Assembly (NCBI GenBank): GCA_902826575.1
Contig: CADEFJ010000020.1
Span: 1 to 34,859, forward strand
DNA: 34,859 bases
From: an uncultured Pseudomonadota bacterium
Lineage (GTDB): Bacteria > Pseudomonadota > Gammaproteobacteria > Steroidobacterales > Steroidobacteraceae
Reading direction: 5' to 3'
Part shown: piece by piece, positions 1 through 7,738 of the stretch
How positions within the stretch are numbered: position 1 is the stretch's first letter
Layout: every line of letters starts with the position of its first letter
Made by a program: the position numbers and the translations under genes
Notes under the pieces: generated by a model
Seen by the model: the letters and a program-made list of their open reading frames with translations, nothing else
Databases searched by the model: none
What the model was told of the DNA's origin: nothing

Positions 1-138
1 GTCGCCGCGCGCTACTTTGGCGCGGTGGGGGCGGTGGTCTGGGGTGGCGTCGCCTGCTTCGGCATCGTGCTGGCGTACGCCGCGCTGTTTCCGACCCTGC
101 GCAAGCTCGACCGTTTCCCCTGGCCGAAAAGAGGCTAG
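1..138 (+). CDS. C-terminal end of a membrane protein, probably an MFS transporter (partial)
   Basis: Frame 1 is open from the first base to a TAG at 136-138 and gives 45 residues. They contain one hydrophobic segment (about residues 6-30) followed by a short basic tail rich in Arg and Lys and ending WPKRG. A last transmembrane helix followed by a 'LFPTLRKLDR'-like tail resembles the C terminus of MFS exporters of the MFS_3/EntS type. That is recognition from a short fragment only, so the family is inferred. The start lies outside the window. The gene ends 7 bases before the LexA box of the next gene, so the two are probably separate transcription units. Confidence 0.55.
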   Translation, partial: VAARYFGAVGAVVWGGVACFGIVLAYAALFPTLRKLDRFPWPKRG

Positions 139-145
139 ACTCAGG

Positions 146-165
146 TACTGTATATTTGTACAGTC
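146..165 (+). promoter_or_regulatory. LexA (SOS) box upstream of the radical SAM gene
   Basis: The 20 bases tactgtatatttgtacagtc match the Escherichia coli-type SOS box: CTGT at 148-151, eight AT-rich bases, ACAG at 160-163, with the flanking TA on the left also conserved. The box ends 5 bases before the ATG at 171, so bound LexA would block both promoter and translation start region. As I recall, the Pseudomonas aeruginosa homologue PA0069 has been listed among LexA-regulated genes, which fits. The box itself is seen directly; the SOS control is inferred. Confidence 0.9.
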
Positions 166-170
166 GCGGG

Positions 171-2276
171 ATGGCAGGCCGGCTCAAAGGACGCGGTGCG
201 GTGTCGAGCCCGGCGCCGCGGTTCGAGCGCCATCGCGAGGTGGCAGTCGACGACGGCTGGTATTCCGAGCCCGCCCCGGACAGCATCGCCACGACTGTGT
301 TGCCCGAACCGGCGCGCACCATCGTCAGCCGCAACGATTCGCCCGACATCGGCTTTTCGCAGTCGATCAACCCGTACCGCGGCTGCGAGCATGGCTGTGT
401 GTACTGCCTGCACGGCGACACCGGGATCACGATGGCCGACGGTGCGGTGAAAGCCTTGGCCAACATCGAACCGGGCGACGCCATCCTGGGCACCGAGAAG
501 CAGGGGCACTACCGCCGCTACGTGCCGACTCGCGTGCTCGCGCACTGGCGCACGGTCAAGCGCGCCTGGCGCATCCGCCTCGCCGATGGCACCGAACTGA
601 TCGCGAGTGGGGACCACCGTTTTCTGACTGAGCGGGGGTGGAAGTACGTGGCTTCATCGTCCGCAACCCCCCGGGCACGATTGACGTTGAACAATTCGTT
701 GATGGGGTATGGCTGCGTCCATACCGTGGCAAGCCGCGATATTGCGAGCTTCAGGCGAGGCTACTTGTGCGGCCTGATTCGAGGCGACGGGCACCTGAAA
801 GTCTATAGCTATCGTCGGGAAGGTCGAGCCACCGGCGATCAGCACCGGTTCAGGCTCGCAATGATCGACTTTGCACCGCTGGATCGCGCTGCGGAGTGGC
901 TCGGCGAATTCGGGATTGGCACCAGCCGTTTTGTCTTTGCCCGCGGGACAGACTCACGCAGGCCGATGGAAGCGATCAGAGCCAGTTCCCAAGCGGCGGT
1001 TGCGGCGATCCAGCAGCTCGTTGCCTGGCCTGAACGTCCGGACCGGGATTGGTTGAGTGGCTTTGTGGGCGGGATATTCGACGCTGAAGGGTCCTTCAGC
1101 AACGGCGTCATTCGCGTCGCCAATACCGACGCACGGATCATAGGCACGTTGCAGTCGGCACTCGGCGCGTTCGGATTTGATACGGCGCTCGAGACTCCGA
1201 GGCCTGACACGCTGAAACCGGTTCAATACGTACGCGTTCGAGGCGGGTTGCCCCAGTGTCTGCGGTTCTTTCGCCAGTTCGAGCCTTGCATCGCTCGCAA
1301 GCGCGATATCTCGCTTGCCGCCGTAAAGTCGACCGCTCGACTCGGGATCGTAGCGATCGAGCCGCTGCCGGGTGCGCGGGAATTATTCGACATCACCACG
1401 GGCACGGGCGATTTCCTCGCGAACGGCGTTGTAAGCCACAACTGCTTCGCCCGCCCCAGCCACGCCTACATGGGCCTCTCGCCCGGCCTCGACTTCGAGA
1501 CGAAGCTCTTCTTCAAGGCGCAGGCGGCGCAGCGGCTGACCGAGGAGTTCTCGAAGCCACGCTATGTGCCGAGCCCGATCATGCTGGGCGCCAACACCGA
1601 CCCCTATCAGCCGCTCGAAAAGCGCCTCCGAGTGACCCGGTCGATTCTGGAAGTGCTGGCGAAATGCAGGCATCCTGTGTCGATCGTCACCAAAGGTGCG
1701 CTCATCGAGCGCGATCTCGACATCCTGGTGCCGATGGCCCGGGACAATCTCGTGGGCGTCATGGTGAGCCTCACCACACTCGATGCCGACCTCAAGCGGC
1801 GGCTCGAGCCGCGCGCAGCCTCACCGCTCGCCCGGCTCGCAACCATTCGCCGCCTGCATGCCGCGGGCGTGCCCGTCGGCACGCTGATCGCCCCGGTCAT
1901 TCCGGGGCTCACCGACCATGAACTCGAGCGCCTGCTCGAGGCGGCCGCCGAGGCCGGCGCACGCTGCGCCGGCTATGTGGTCCTGCGCCTGCCGCACGAG
2001 TTGAAGGACATGTTCCGGGACTGGCTTGCCGAGCATTATCCCGAGCGGGCCCGGCACGTGATGTCGCGGGTGCACTCGATCCGCGGCGGGCGCGACAACG
2101 ACCCGCAATTCGGCAGCCGCATGCGCGGCAGCGGCGTCGATGCGCAACTGCTCGGGCAGCGTTTCGCTGTCGCACTGCGACGCCTGGGCCTCGAACGCCG
2201 CATCGGATTCGAGCTGGACACCTCGCTGTTCCAGCGACCGGTCGAGGGCGGGCCGCAGCTGCCGTTGCCGATTTAG
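171..2276 (+). CDS. PA0069-family radical SAM protein, intein-containing precursor
   Basis: A 701-residue precursor. Removing the intein (residues 79-424) leaves 355 residues, the usual size for this SplB-like radical SAM family. The start of the extein (KGRGA near the N terminus, then a PYRGCEHGCVY stretch) and the sequence after the intein (CFARPSHAYMGLSPGLDFETK, then MLGANTDPYQPLEKRLRVTR) are characteristic. The cysteines C72, C76 and, after splicing, the first C-extein Cys form CX3CX2C, the site that binds a 4Fe-4S cluster and S-adenosylmethionine. The substrate of the family is not known. I chose ATG 171 because an in-frame TTG at 156 lies inside the LexA box; no strong Shine-Dalgarno sequence is visible for either. 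The gene is monocistronic by context, as an 85-base gap with a palindrome separates it from the next operon. The LexA box suggests a role in the DNA damage response. Confidence 0.93.
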   Translation: MAGRLKGRGAVSSPAPRFERHREVAVDDGWYSEPAPDSIATTVLPEPARTIVSRNDSPDIGFSQSINPYRGCEHGCVYCLHGDTGITMADGAVKALANIEPGDAILGTEKQGHYRRYVPTRVLAHWRTVKRAWRIRLADGTELIASGDHRFLTERGWKYVASSSATPRARLTLNNSLMGYGCVHTVASRDIASFRRGYLCGLIRGDGHLKVYSYRREGRATGDQHRFRLAMIDFAPLDRAAEWLGEFGIGTSRFVFARGTDSRRPMEAIRASSQAAVAAIQQLVAWPERPDRDWLSGFVGGIFDAEGSFSNGVIRVANTDARIIGTLQSALGAFGFDTALETPRPDTLKPVQYVRVRGGLPQCLRFFRQFEPCIARKRDISLAAVKSTARLGIVAIEPLPGARELFDITTGTGDFLANGVVSHNCFARPSHAYMGLSPGLDFETKLFFKAQAAQRLTEEFSKPRYVPSPIMLGANTDPYQPLEKRLRVTRSILEVLAKCRHPVSIVTKGALIERDLDILVPMARDNLVGVMVSLTTLDADLKRRLEPRAASPLARLATIRRLHAAGVPVGTLIAPVIPGLTDHELERLLEAAAEAGARCAGYVVLRLPHELKDMFRDWLAEHYPERARHVMSRVHSIRGGRDNDPQFGSRMRGSGVDAQLLGQRFAVALRRLGLERRIGFELDTSLFQRPVEGGPQLPLPI
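405..1442 (+). mobile_element. Intein with LAGLIDADG homing endonuclease, in the radical SAM gene
   Basis: A 346-residue in-frame insertion. It begins with Cys1 in CLHGDTGI (splicing block A). Block B is GTELIASGDHRFLT around intein residue 62-75, with Ser in place of the usual Thr of TxxH. Block F/G is LFDITTGTGDFLANGVVSHN (residues 327-346), with penultimate His345 and terminal Asn346. The +1 extein residue is Cys (codon 1443-1445). Two dodecapeptide motifs, YLCGLIRGDG (120-129) and FVGGIFDAEG (220-229), carry the acidic residues expected of an active LAGLIDADG endonuclease (Asp128, Glu228). All splicing nucleophiles are present, so splicing is expected. Codon use is less GC-biased than in the flanking extein, for example around 650-730, consistent with horizontal acquisition. 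The boundaries are exact because joining Y-C restores the family sequence CEHGCVYCFARPSH. Confidence 0.95.
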
Positions 2277-2300
2277 CGGGCACTTCGTCGCAATGCGGGA

Positions 2301-2316
2301 ACCGGTGGCCACCGGT
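2301..2316. repeat. Perfect 16-bp palindrome between two transcription units
   Basis: ACCGGTGGCCACCGGT is a perfect inverted repeat with no spacer. It lies 25 bases after the radical SAM stop and 46 bases before the first gene of the following operon. No T-tract follows, so it does not look like an intrinsic terminator. Its position suits an operator for the operon at 2362-15574, but no known regulator can be assigned from the sequence. Confidence 0.45.
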
Positions 2317-2361
2317 CTGGTCAGAACCCCATACGCACCCCATGGCATACTGCGGGTCACC

Positions 2362-3057
2362 ATGAAGTCCAGGGCGGCAAAATTGATTGGCGTCGCAGGG
2401 CTGCTGAGCCTCTGCGGATGCATGCAGGCGCGCATCGAGGAATCCCGCGAGTTGCCGACCCGAATCAGCGGCGACGAGGGCGTGGTCGTGCTCGCCAAGC
2501 CCCAGGTCGAGGGCGCGGGGACCGAGGCAGGATTCATGGATTGCGTGGGCAATAATCTCGCCGGCGGACCACGCGGATTGCGGGTGCACGGCAACGACGA
2601 ATTCGTCGACGCGATGTTCCCGTGGTTCGAGCCGAGCACGGCTCCTTCCCGCCCCGAAGCCGTCACCGAGTTGCTCGCGCGCCCGGGCGTCAGCGAGCGT
2701 ATCGCCGCCAGCGGCGTGCGGTATGTCGTCTGGCTCGACGGCACGACGCGTCGCACCGACGGCGGCGGCAGCCTCGCCTGTGGCGCGGCTCCCGGCGCGG
2801 CGGGCTGTATCGGGTTCGGCTGGTGGGAGAAGGAATCCGACTACGAGGCCACGATCTGGGATCTGCAGCAGGCGAAGTCGGCCGGCACGATCGGCACGAA
2901 CGTGACCGGCACTTCCGCGATCGTCGGCGCGGTGATTCCGTTGCCGTTCATTGCGCGCGTGCAGGGTACGGCGTGCAACCGGCTGGCAACGCAGTTGCGC
3001 AGTTTCTTCGTCGGTGACGGCCTGGTGCGCCCGGTCGCCACTGACGACGGGAGGTGA
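2362..3057 (+). CDS. Predicted lipoprotein, first gene of the kinase/VWA operon
   Basis: A 231-residue protein of unknown function. The N terminus (MKSRAAKLIGVAGLLSLCGC) is a lipoprotein signal with lipobox LCGC and lipidated Cys20. Four further Cys residues lie in the mature part (for example C-VGNN, LACGAA, GCIGFG), and an aromatic GFGWWEKESDY motif sits mid-protein, followed by a stretch that reads like a beta-strand core (YEATIWDLQQAKSAG). The ATG at 2362 was chosen over longer in-frame openings because it gives the lipobox. The stop at 3055-3057 sits within the strong Shine-Dalgarno (gggaggtga) of the next gene, so the two are coupled. By context it is an envelope component of the system encoded downstream. 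I do not recognise the family. Confidence 0.82.
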   Translation: MKSRAAKLIGVAGLLSLCGCMQARIEESRELPTRISGDEGVVVLAKPQVEGAGTEAGFMDCVGNNLAGGPRGLRVHGNDEFVDAMFPWFEPSTAPSRPEAVTELLARPGVSERIAASGVRYVVWLDGTTRRTDGGGSLACGAAPGAAGCIGFGWWEKESDYEATIWDLQQAKSAGTIGTNVTGTSAIVGAVIPLPFIARVQGTACNRLATQLRSFFVGDGLVRPVATDDGR

Positions 3058-3060
3058 GCC

Positions 3061-3981
3061 ATGCGTCTGGCAAAGGGATGGATACCGGGACTGATCGCAG
3101 CGTTGCTGCTCGGTGGCTGCGCGACCCAGCAGAGCGGCGGCGGTTCGAGCGGACCCAGTTCGCCACCACCGCCCTCGGGCGGCGACTCATCGGGCGACGG
3201 CTCGCAGGGCACTGAATCAGGTACACCGTCGGGCGGTGGCTCGACGGGCAGCGGCATGCCCTCGGGCGATGGCTCGACGGGCGACAGCACCTCCATGCCG
3301 TCGGGCTCAATGCCCGGAACCGGCACCGAGCCTGCAGGCGACGGGGCGGATCCTGCTGCAGGCAGCGCCAGCGCGCCAGGCACACCGGGCAGTGCGGGCG
3401 GAGCCGCTGCCCCGGGCGACGCGGGTGACGGCGCAGCGGGAGAGGCGGGCGCCGCGGGGGCACCAGGCAGCGAAGGCGCGCCGGGCAGCGGTCCGGCGCT
3501 GCCCTCGGGTACCGCGCAGACGCCTGAGGAGCGGCGCGCAGCCGTCGATCGCCGCCTCGACGATTCGCTCGGCACTTTCGACGAACGCATCCGCAAGGAG
3601 CAGGAAGGCGTGGCGAGCGAGCGCGACAGTCGCGCCGGCAGCGGTGGCAGCGGCGACGTGCTCGTGGCGCAGAGCGGCAGCACAACGGGCGCGCGGCCGG
3701 GTGACCTCAAGTCCGACGGTGCGACGAATGCGAGCCAGGGCAGTCAGGGCAGCCAGGGTGGCAAGAGCGACCCGAGCGGTTCCGGGGCCGAGGGACCCGC
3801 GCGCACCAGCGCCGGTACCGGTGGTTCCGGCAAGGCGGCGGTCGAGCGCGCCGACGGCAGCGACGACGACATCGTCGCGCGCCGCCTGCGCCGCGCCGCG
3901 GAGCAGGAGACCGACCCGGAGCTGAAGGAAAAGCTCTGGAAGGAATACGACGAGTACAAGCGGAGCGTACAGGGCGGATGA
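3061..3981 (+). CDS. Low-complexity Gly/Ser/Pro/Ala-rich lipoprotein
   Basis: A 306-residue protein. The signal peptide ends in lipobox LGGC with lipidated Cys20. Residues of roughly 25-155 are almost only Gly, Ser, Pro, Ala, Asp and Thr, with short repeats of the type SGDGSTG and AGAPGS; the composition resembles a flexible or cell-wall-spanning linker. Then comes a charged helical patch (TPEERRAAVDRRLDDSLGTFDERIRKEQEG), a second Gly/Ser linker, and a charged C-terminal helix (VARRLRRAAEQETDPELKEK to the end). It has no enzyme motif. A strong Shine-Dalgarno at 3049-3056 and 4-base overlap (ATGA) with the next gene show tight coupling. I infer a spacer or scaffold tethered to a membrane, with the two helical patches as likely interaction sites. 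The function is unknown. Confidence 0.8.
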   Translation: MRLAKGWIPGLIAALLLGGCATQQSGGGSSGPSSPPPPSGGDSSGDGSQGTESGTPSGGGSTGSGMPSGDGSTGDSTSMPSGSMPGTGTEPAGDGADPAAGSASAPGTPGSAGGAAAPGDAGDGAAGEAGAAGAPGSEGAPGSGPALPSGTAQTPEERRAAVDRRLDDSLGTFDERIRKEQEGVASERDSRAGSGGSGDVLVAQSGSTTGARPGDLKSDGATNASQGSQGSQGGKSDPSGSGAEGPARTSAGTGGSGKAAVERADGSDDDIVARRLRRAAEQETDPELKEKLWKEYDEYKRSVQGG

Positions 3982-5261
3982 TCGGCTCGATGCACGAGGG
4001 CGCGCGACCATTGCGCTGGGCAGCTGCCGCGGCGTTGCTCGCTGTGCTCACGGCCTGCGTGACGCAGGAGACGCGCCCGCTGCCGAAGCTGAACCCGATC
4101 CAGGCGACCGAGCAGATCCCCGAGGCGGAGCTGCTCGATGTCGGCATCCGCGCCTTCGAGGCGAACATCCCCGAGCAGATCAAGGACGACGAGGAAGCGC
4201 TCGCCAAGCAGCGCATATACACCGAAGTACGCAACGCCGAGTCCGGATACCTGCCCGGGCTGCTGCGCGCCACGCTCGAATCGTCCGGCCAGTGGGGGGC
4301 GGTGCGCGTGGTGCCGCCCAATGCCATGGTCGATGTGGTGGTCGCGGCGAAGATCATCACCTCGACGGGCGCGCGGCTCGAGCTCGTGGTCACCGTCACC
4401 GACTCGATGGGCCGCGTCTGGATCGCCGACAAGACATACGAGGGCGAGGCCGACCTCGGCTCGTACAAGACCGACGCGGCGCTGCAGGTGCGCGATCCGT
4501 TCCAGAACGTGTACTCGCAGATCGCGAACGACATGCTCGCCGCGCGACTCGCGCTCACCGCGGCCGACCGGCGCGATATCCGGCGCGTCACCACCCTGCG
4601 TTTCGCAAATGATTTCGCGCCGCAGGCGGTCCAGGGCTACCTGTCGACCGACGCGCGTGGCGTGACGCGCGCGGTGCGCCTGCCCGCGCAAGGCGACCCG
4701 GTGATGGAGCGCATCGATCGCATACGCGAGCGTGATCTCGCGGTCGTCGATACCGTCGATAGCTACTACGCCAATTTCTCCGACAAGGTCGGGAGTTCCT
4801 ATGGCAACTTCCGGCGCGTCAGCCAGGAAGAGATCGAAAAGGAAGATCGCGCGCGCGCCTCGGCGCGCACCCGGACCGCGCTCGGCGCGGCGGCGGTGCT
4901 TGCGAGCGTGCTCGTCCCCGACCAGTGCTCGCCGGGCGACTACACCTGCCGCAATGTGCAGAGCGCGGCGCGCACCGCCGGCGCCATCGGCGGCGTTGCG
5001 GGCGTGATGTCCGGCATCCGGAAATATTCGGAGGCAAAGATACACGCCGAGGCCCTCAAGGAGCTCGCGGACACCTTTCGCGCCGAAGTCGCCCCGATGG
5101 TGATCGAAGTCGAAGGCCGCACGCTGAAGCTGACCGGCACCGCCGACGAGCAGTACCGCGAATGGCGCGCGCTGCTGCACCAGATCTATCTCGAAGAAAC
5201 CGGTGGGGCCGTCGCCGCGACGCCGCAACCGGAAAATCCTGCCGTCACGCCGACCGAGTGA
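3978..5261 (+). CDS. Predicted lipoprotein of the kinase/VWA operon
   Basis: A 427-residue protein, beginning with a stretch that contains the lipobox LTAC (lipidated Cys27 when counted from 3978; an ATG at 3990 would give the same lipoprotein). The first third (about residues 40-220) has alternating strands and helices with an MVDVVVAAKIITSTGARLELVVTV-like core. This recalls lipoproteins of the CsgG/LPP20 or ABC-type-auxiliary style, but I cannot assign a family. A small-residue-rich segment about 297-352 (ALGAAAVLASVLV, then GAIGGVAGVMSG) could be a glycine-zipper or membrane-associating hairpin and contains the Cys pair in CSPGDYTC. The start overlaps the previous stop by 4 bases, and the stop overlaps the GTG start of the kinase gene by 4 bases. 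It is probably anchored in the outer or inner membrane facing the periplasm. Confidence 0.82.
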   Translation: MIGSMHEGARPLRWAAAAALLAVLTACVTQETRPLPKLNPIQATEQIPEAELLDVGIRAFEANIPEQIKDDEEALAKQRIYTEVRNAESGYLPGLLRATLESSGQWGAVRVVPPNAMVDVVVAAKIITSTGARLELVVTVTDSMGRVWIADKTYEGEADLGSYKTDAALQVRDPFQNVYSQIANDMLAARLALTAADRRDIRRVTTLRFANDFAPQAVQGYLSTDARGVTRAVRLPAQGDPVMERIDRIRERDLAVVDTVDSYYANFSDKVGSSYGNFRRVSQEEIEKEDRARASARTRTALGAAAVLASVLVPDQCSPGDYTCRNVQSAARTAGAIGGVAGVMSGIRKYSEAKIHAEALKELADTFRAEVAPMVIEVEGRTLKLTGTADEQYREWRALLHQIYLEETGGAVAATPQPENPAVTPTE

Positions 5262-7738
5262 GTACGTGTCAGCCCAACACGAACCCGGTTCGCGGCGATC
5301 GCCTGTGCGGCCGGTTCACGCTGATGGCGAAGATCGGCGTCGGCGGGCACTCGGAGGTCTGGCGCGCGCGTGACCTGGTGCGGCGCGAGGATCTCGCGCT
5401 GAAGATCATGAAGCGCGGCGGCGCGGCGCAGGCCGACGCCTGGGCGCTCCTGCAGCACGAGTACGCGGTCACCCGGGAGCTGGGCCATCCCGGCATCCTC
5501 AAGGTTTACGAGCCGCTCGACTGCGAGGGCCTGCTCGTGCTGCCGATGGCGCTCGCGCCGGGCGGCGACCTCGGCGCGCTGCGCGGCGAAGCCTATACGC
5601 GCATCGTGCCGGTGCTGATCGAGGTTGCGCAGGCGCTCGAACACGCGCACGGGCGCGGTGTCGTGCATCGCGACCTGAAGCCGGGCAACGTGCTGCTCGA
5701 CAGCGACGGGCGCGCGCTGATCGCCGATTTCGGTGTCGCGTCGTTCGCGGGTGGCAGCCCGTTCGCGGATCACGGTTCGCCCTTCAGCGCGAGCCCGCAG
5801 GCGCTGCGCGGCGAGCCGCCCACGCCCGCGGACGACATCTACGGCCTCGGCACGCTCGCCTACGAACTGCTCGGGGGCTATCCGCCGTTCTATCCCCGTT
5901 TCGAGACCCGGCGCGTGCTGGAGGAGCCGGTCGCCGAACTGAAGTCGCAGCGTGCCGCGCCGCCGCGCCTGGCTGCGCTGGTGATGCGCATGCTGGCCAA
6001 GACCCGCGAGGGGCGCCCCGACACGATGCGCGCGGTGATCGATGAGCTGCACGCGTCGTTGCACGACACCGTGACGATCGAAACCGAAGTACTTGCGGGG
6101 CAGGAAACGGGCCCGGCAGCGCTCGCCACATCGAATCCGACAATGCCGATCGCGGACGCGCCGGACTTGACGGAGACACCGGACGCGCCCGGCGAGCCGC
6201 GCGATGACGAGCGCACGATGGCGATCGAGTTGCCCGAGCCGTTGCGCATGCCGCAGGCGCCGGCGTCGGGCTCGGCTGATGAAATCGTCGCCGCGCCCGT
6301 GGATGCGGCCGCGCAGATCGGTATCGAACCCGCAGTGCCCGTCGCGGGCGAGCGGCGCTACGGCATGTGGGCCGGGATCGCGGCGCTGGCCGCGGCAATC
6401 GCCCTCGTGTTTTTCGTGTTGCCGCGCTGGGCGCCGCAAAGGGCCCCGTCGCCGGTCGCCGCCTCTGCCCCGGACGCGTCCCCCGGACAGCGGGACAGCG
6501 CCGCGCCCGCCGCCGATCCGGCCGAGCAGCTCGCCACCTTGCGCGCCGGCATCACCAGGCGATTGGGGGCCATCGAAACCCGCGCCGCAGCGGTGTGGGG
6601 CGGAGATGAGTTCGCGGCCGTCAAGCAGGCGACGGAGGTTGCCGGCCTGCGCGCCGACGATGGCGAGATCGACGCCGCCATCGCCGAGTTCAACGCGGTC
6701 GGCAAGCGCCTGGCGCACATCGAGGCGCGCGCCCCGGAAGCGCTCGCCGCGGAGATCGGTCGCGGCGATGCGGCGCTCGCGGCCGGTGATCCGGTGCGGG
6801 CGCGCAGCGCCTTCGCGCTCGCACAACGCATCGATCCGCAGAATGATCGTGCCGCCGCCGGACTGGCGCGTGCGCAGGCCCTCGAGATCGCGATGCCGCT
6901 GGTCGCGCAGGCCGCCAATGCGGCGTCGGCCGCGCGCCACGCCGAAGCGTCCGAGCTCTATCAGCGTGCCCTTGCTGCCGATCCTGCCAATGAGCGGGCA
7001 CGCGAGGGCCTTGCGAGTGCGCGCGCGGCGCTCGGTGCCGGCGAGTACGCGCGCACGCTCGCGAGTGGCTTCAGCGCCCTGCAGGCCGGCGACCTCGCCG
7101 GCGCGCGCAGCGGGTTCGAAGGTGCGCGCGCGATGCAGCCCGGCGCGAGCGCTCCGCAACAGGGTCTCGAGCAGGTCGCGGCCGCGGAGCAGGCACGGGC
7201 CGGCGACGAGGCGCGCACGCGCGCCGCTTCGCTCGAAGCGTCCGAGCGCTGGAGCGAGGCACTCGCCATCTACGAGGACGTGCTCGCGCGCGATCCGGCG
7301 CTGCAGTTCGCGCAGGCCGGCCGTGAGCGGGCCGCACCGCGCGCCGAACTCGCGCGGCGCCTGCAGTTGATCATCGACAACCCCGACCGGCTCGCGACCG
7401 ACGCCGTGCGCCGCGAGACCGCGCAGTTGCTCGACGTCGCCCGCGCGAGCCAGCCCGCCGGCCCCGTGATCCGCTCGCAGGTGAGCCGCATCGAACTGTT
7501 GCTGCCCGCCTACGACCAGGTGGTGCGCGTCGCCTTCGAATCGGACAATGCCACCGAAGTGGCGATCCAGCGCGTCGGTACCTTCGGCACTTTCCTGCGG
7601 CGCGAGGTCGAACTGAAGCCCGGCCGCTACACGGTGACCGGCAAGCGCGAGGGATTCCGCGATATCCGCCGTGAAATCACCATTGCGCCGGGCGCCGCGG
7701 CCCAGACCATCGCCGTGAGCTGCATCGAACCGATCTGA
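5258..7738 (+). CDS. Transmembrane Ser/Thr protein kinase (PknB/Hanks type) with TPR-like and PEGA-like periplasmic part
   Basis: An 826-residue protein. The cytoplasmic kinase domain (about 17-270) has a glycine loop (GVGGHSEV, 27-34), ATP-anchoring Lys49 in LALK, catalytic HRDLKPGN (137-144), DFG (157-159) and an APE-like region (SASPQALRG), so it should be active. A long acidic/proline linker follows, then one membrane helix near residues 368-390 (WAGIAALAAAIALVFFVL). The exterior part has helical repeats resembling TPR units (about 430-710, with motifs such as AARHAEASELYQRALAADPANERAREGLA) and ends in a beta-rich PEGA-like module (about 750-826, LKPGRYTVTGKREGFRD). GTG 5258 is chosen because it overlaps the upstream stop and leaves a complete glycine-loop region. 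In the operon it is the likely writer of phosphothreonine read by the FHA protein at 11287. Confidence 0.9.
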   Translation: MSTCQPNTNPVRGDRLCGRFTLMAKIGVGGHSEVWRARDLVRREDLALKIMKRGGAAQADAWALLQHEYAVTRELGHPGILKVYEPLDCEGLLVLPMALAPGGDLGALRGEAYTRIVPVLIEVAQALEHAHGRGVVHRDLKPGNVLLDSDGRALIADFGVASFAGGSPFADHGSPFSASPQALRGEPPTPADDIYGLGTLAYELLGGYPPFYPRFETRRVLEEPVAELKSQRAAPPRLAALVMRMLAKTREGRPDTMRAVIDELHASLHDTVTIETEVLAGQETGPAALATSNPTMPIADAPDLTETPDAPGEPRDDERTMAIELPEPLRMPQAPASGSADEIVAAPVDAAAQIGIEPAVPVAGERRYGMWAGIAALAAAIALVFFVLPRWAPQRAPSPVAASAPDASPGQRDSAAPAADPAEQLATLRAGITRRLGAIETRAAAVWGGDEFAAVKQATEVAGLRADDGEIDAAIAEFNAVGKRLAHIEARAPEALAAEIGRGDAALAAGDPVRARSAFALAQRIDPQNDRAAAGLARAQALEIAMPLVAQAANAASAARHAEASELYQRALAADPANERAREGLASARAALGAGEYARTLASGFSALQAGDLAGARSGFEGARAMQPGASAPQQGLEQVAAAEQARAGDEARTRAASLEASERWSEALAIYEDVLARDPALQFAQAGRERAAPRAELARRLQLIIDNPDRLATDAVRRETAQLLDVARASQPAGPVIRSQVSRIELLLPAYDQVVRVAFESDNATEVAIQRVGTFGTFLRREVELKPGRYTVTGKREGFRDIRREITIAPGAAAQTIAVSCIEPI

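Noticed and set aside
156..170. In-frame TTG start for the radical SAM gene, 15 bases before the ATG
   Set aside because: It lies inside the LexA box and would add five residues that the family does not need; ATG 171 is the simpler choice.
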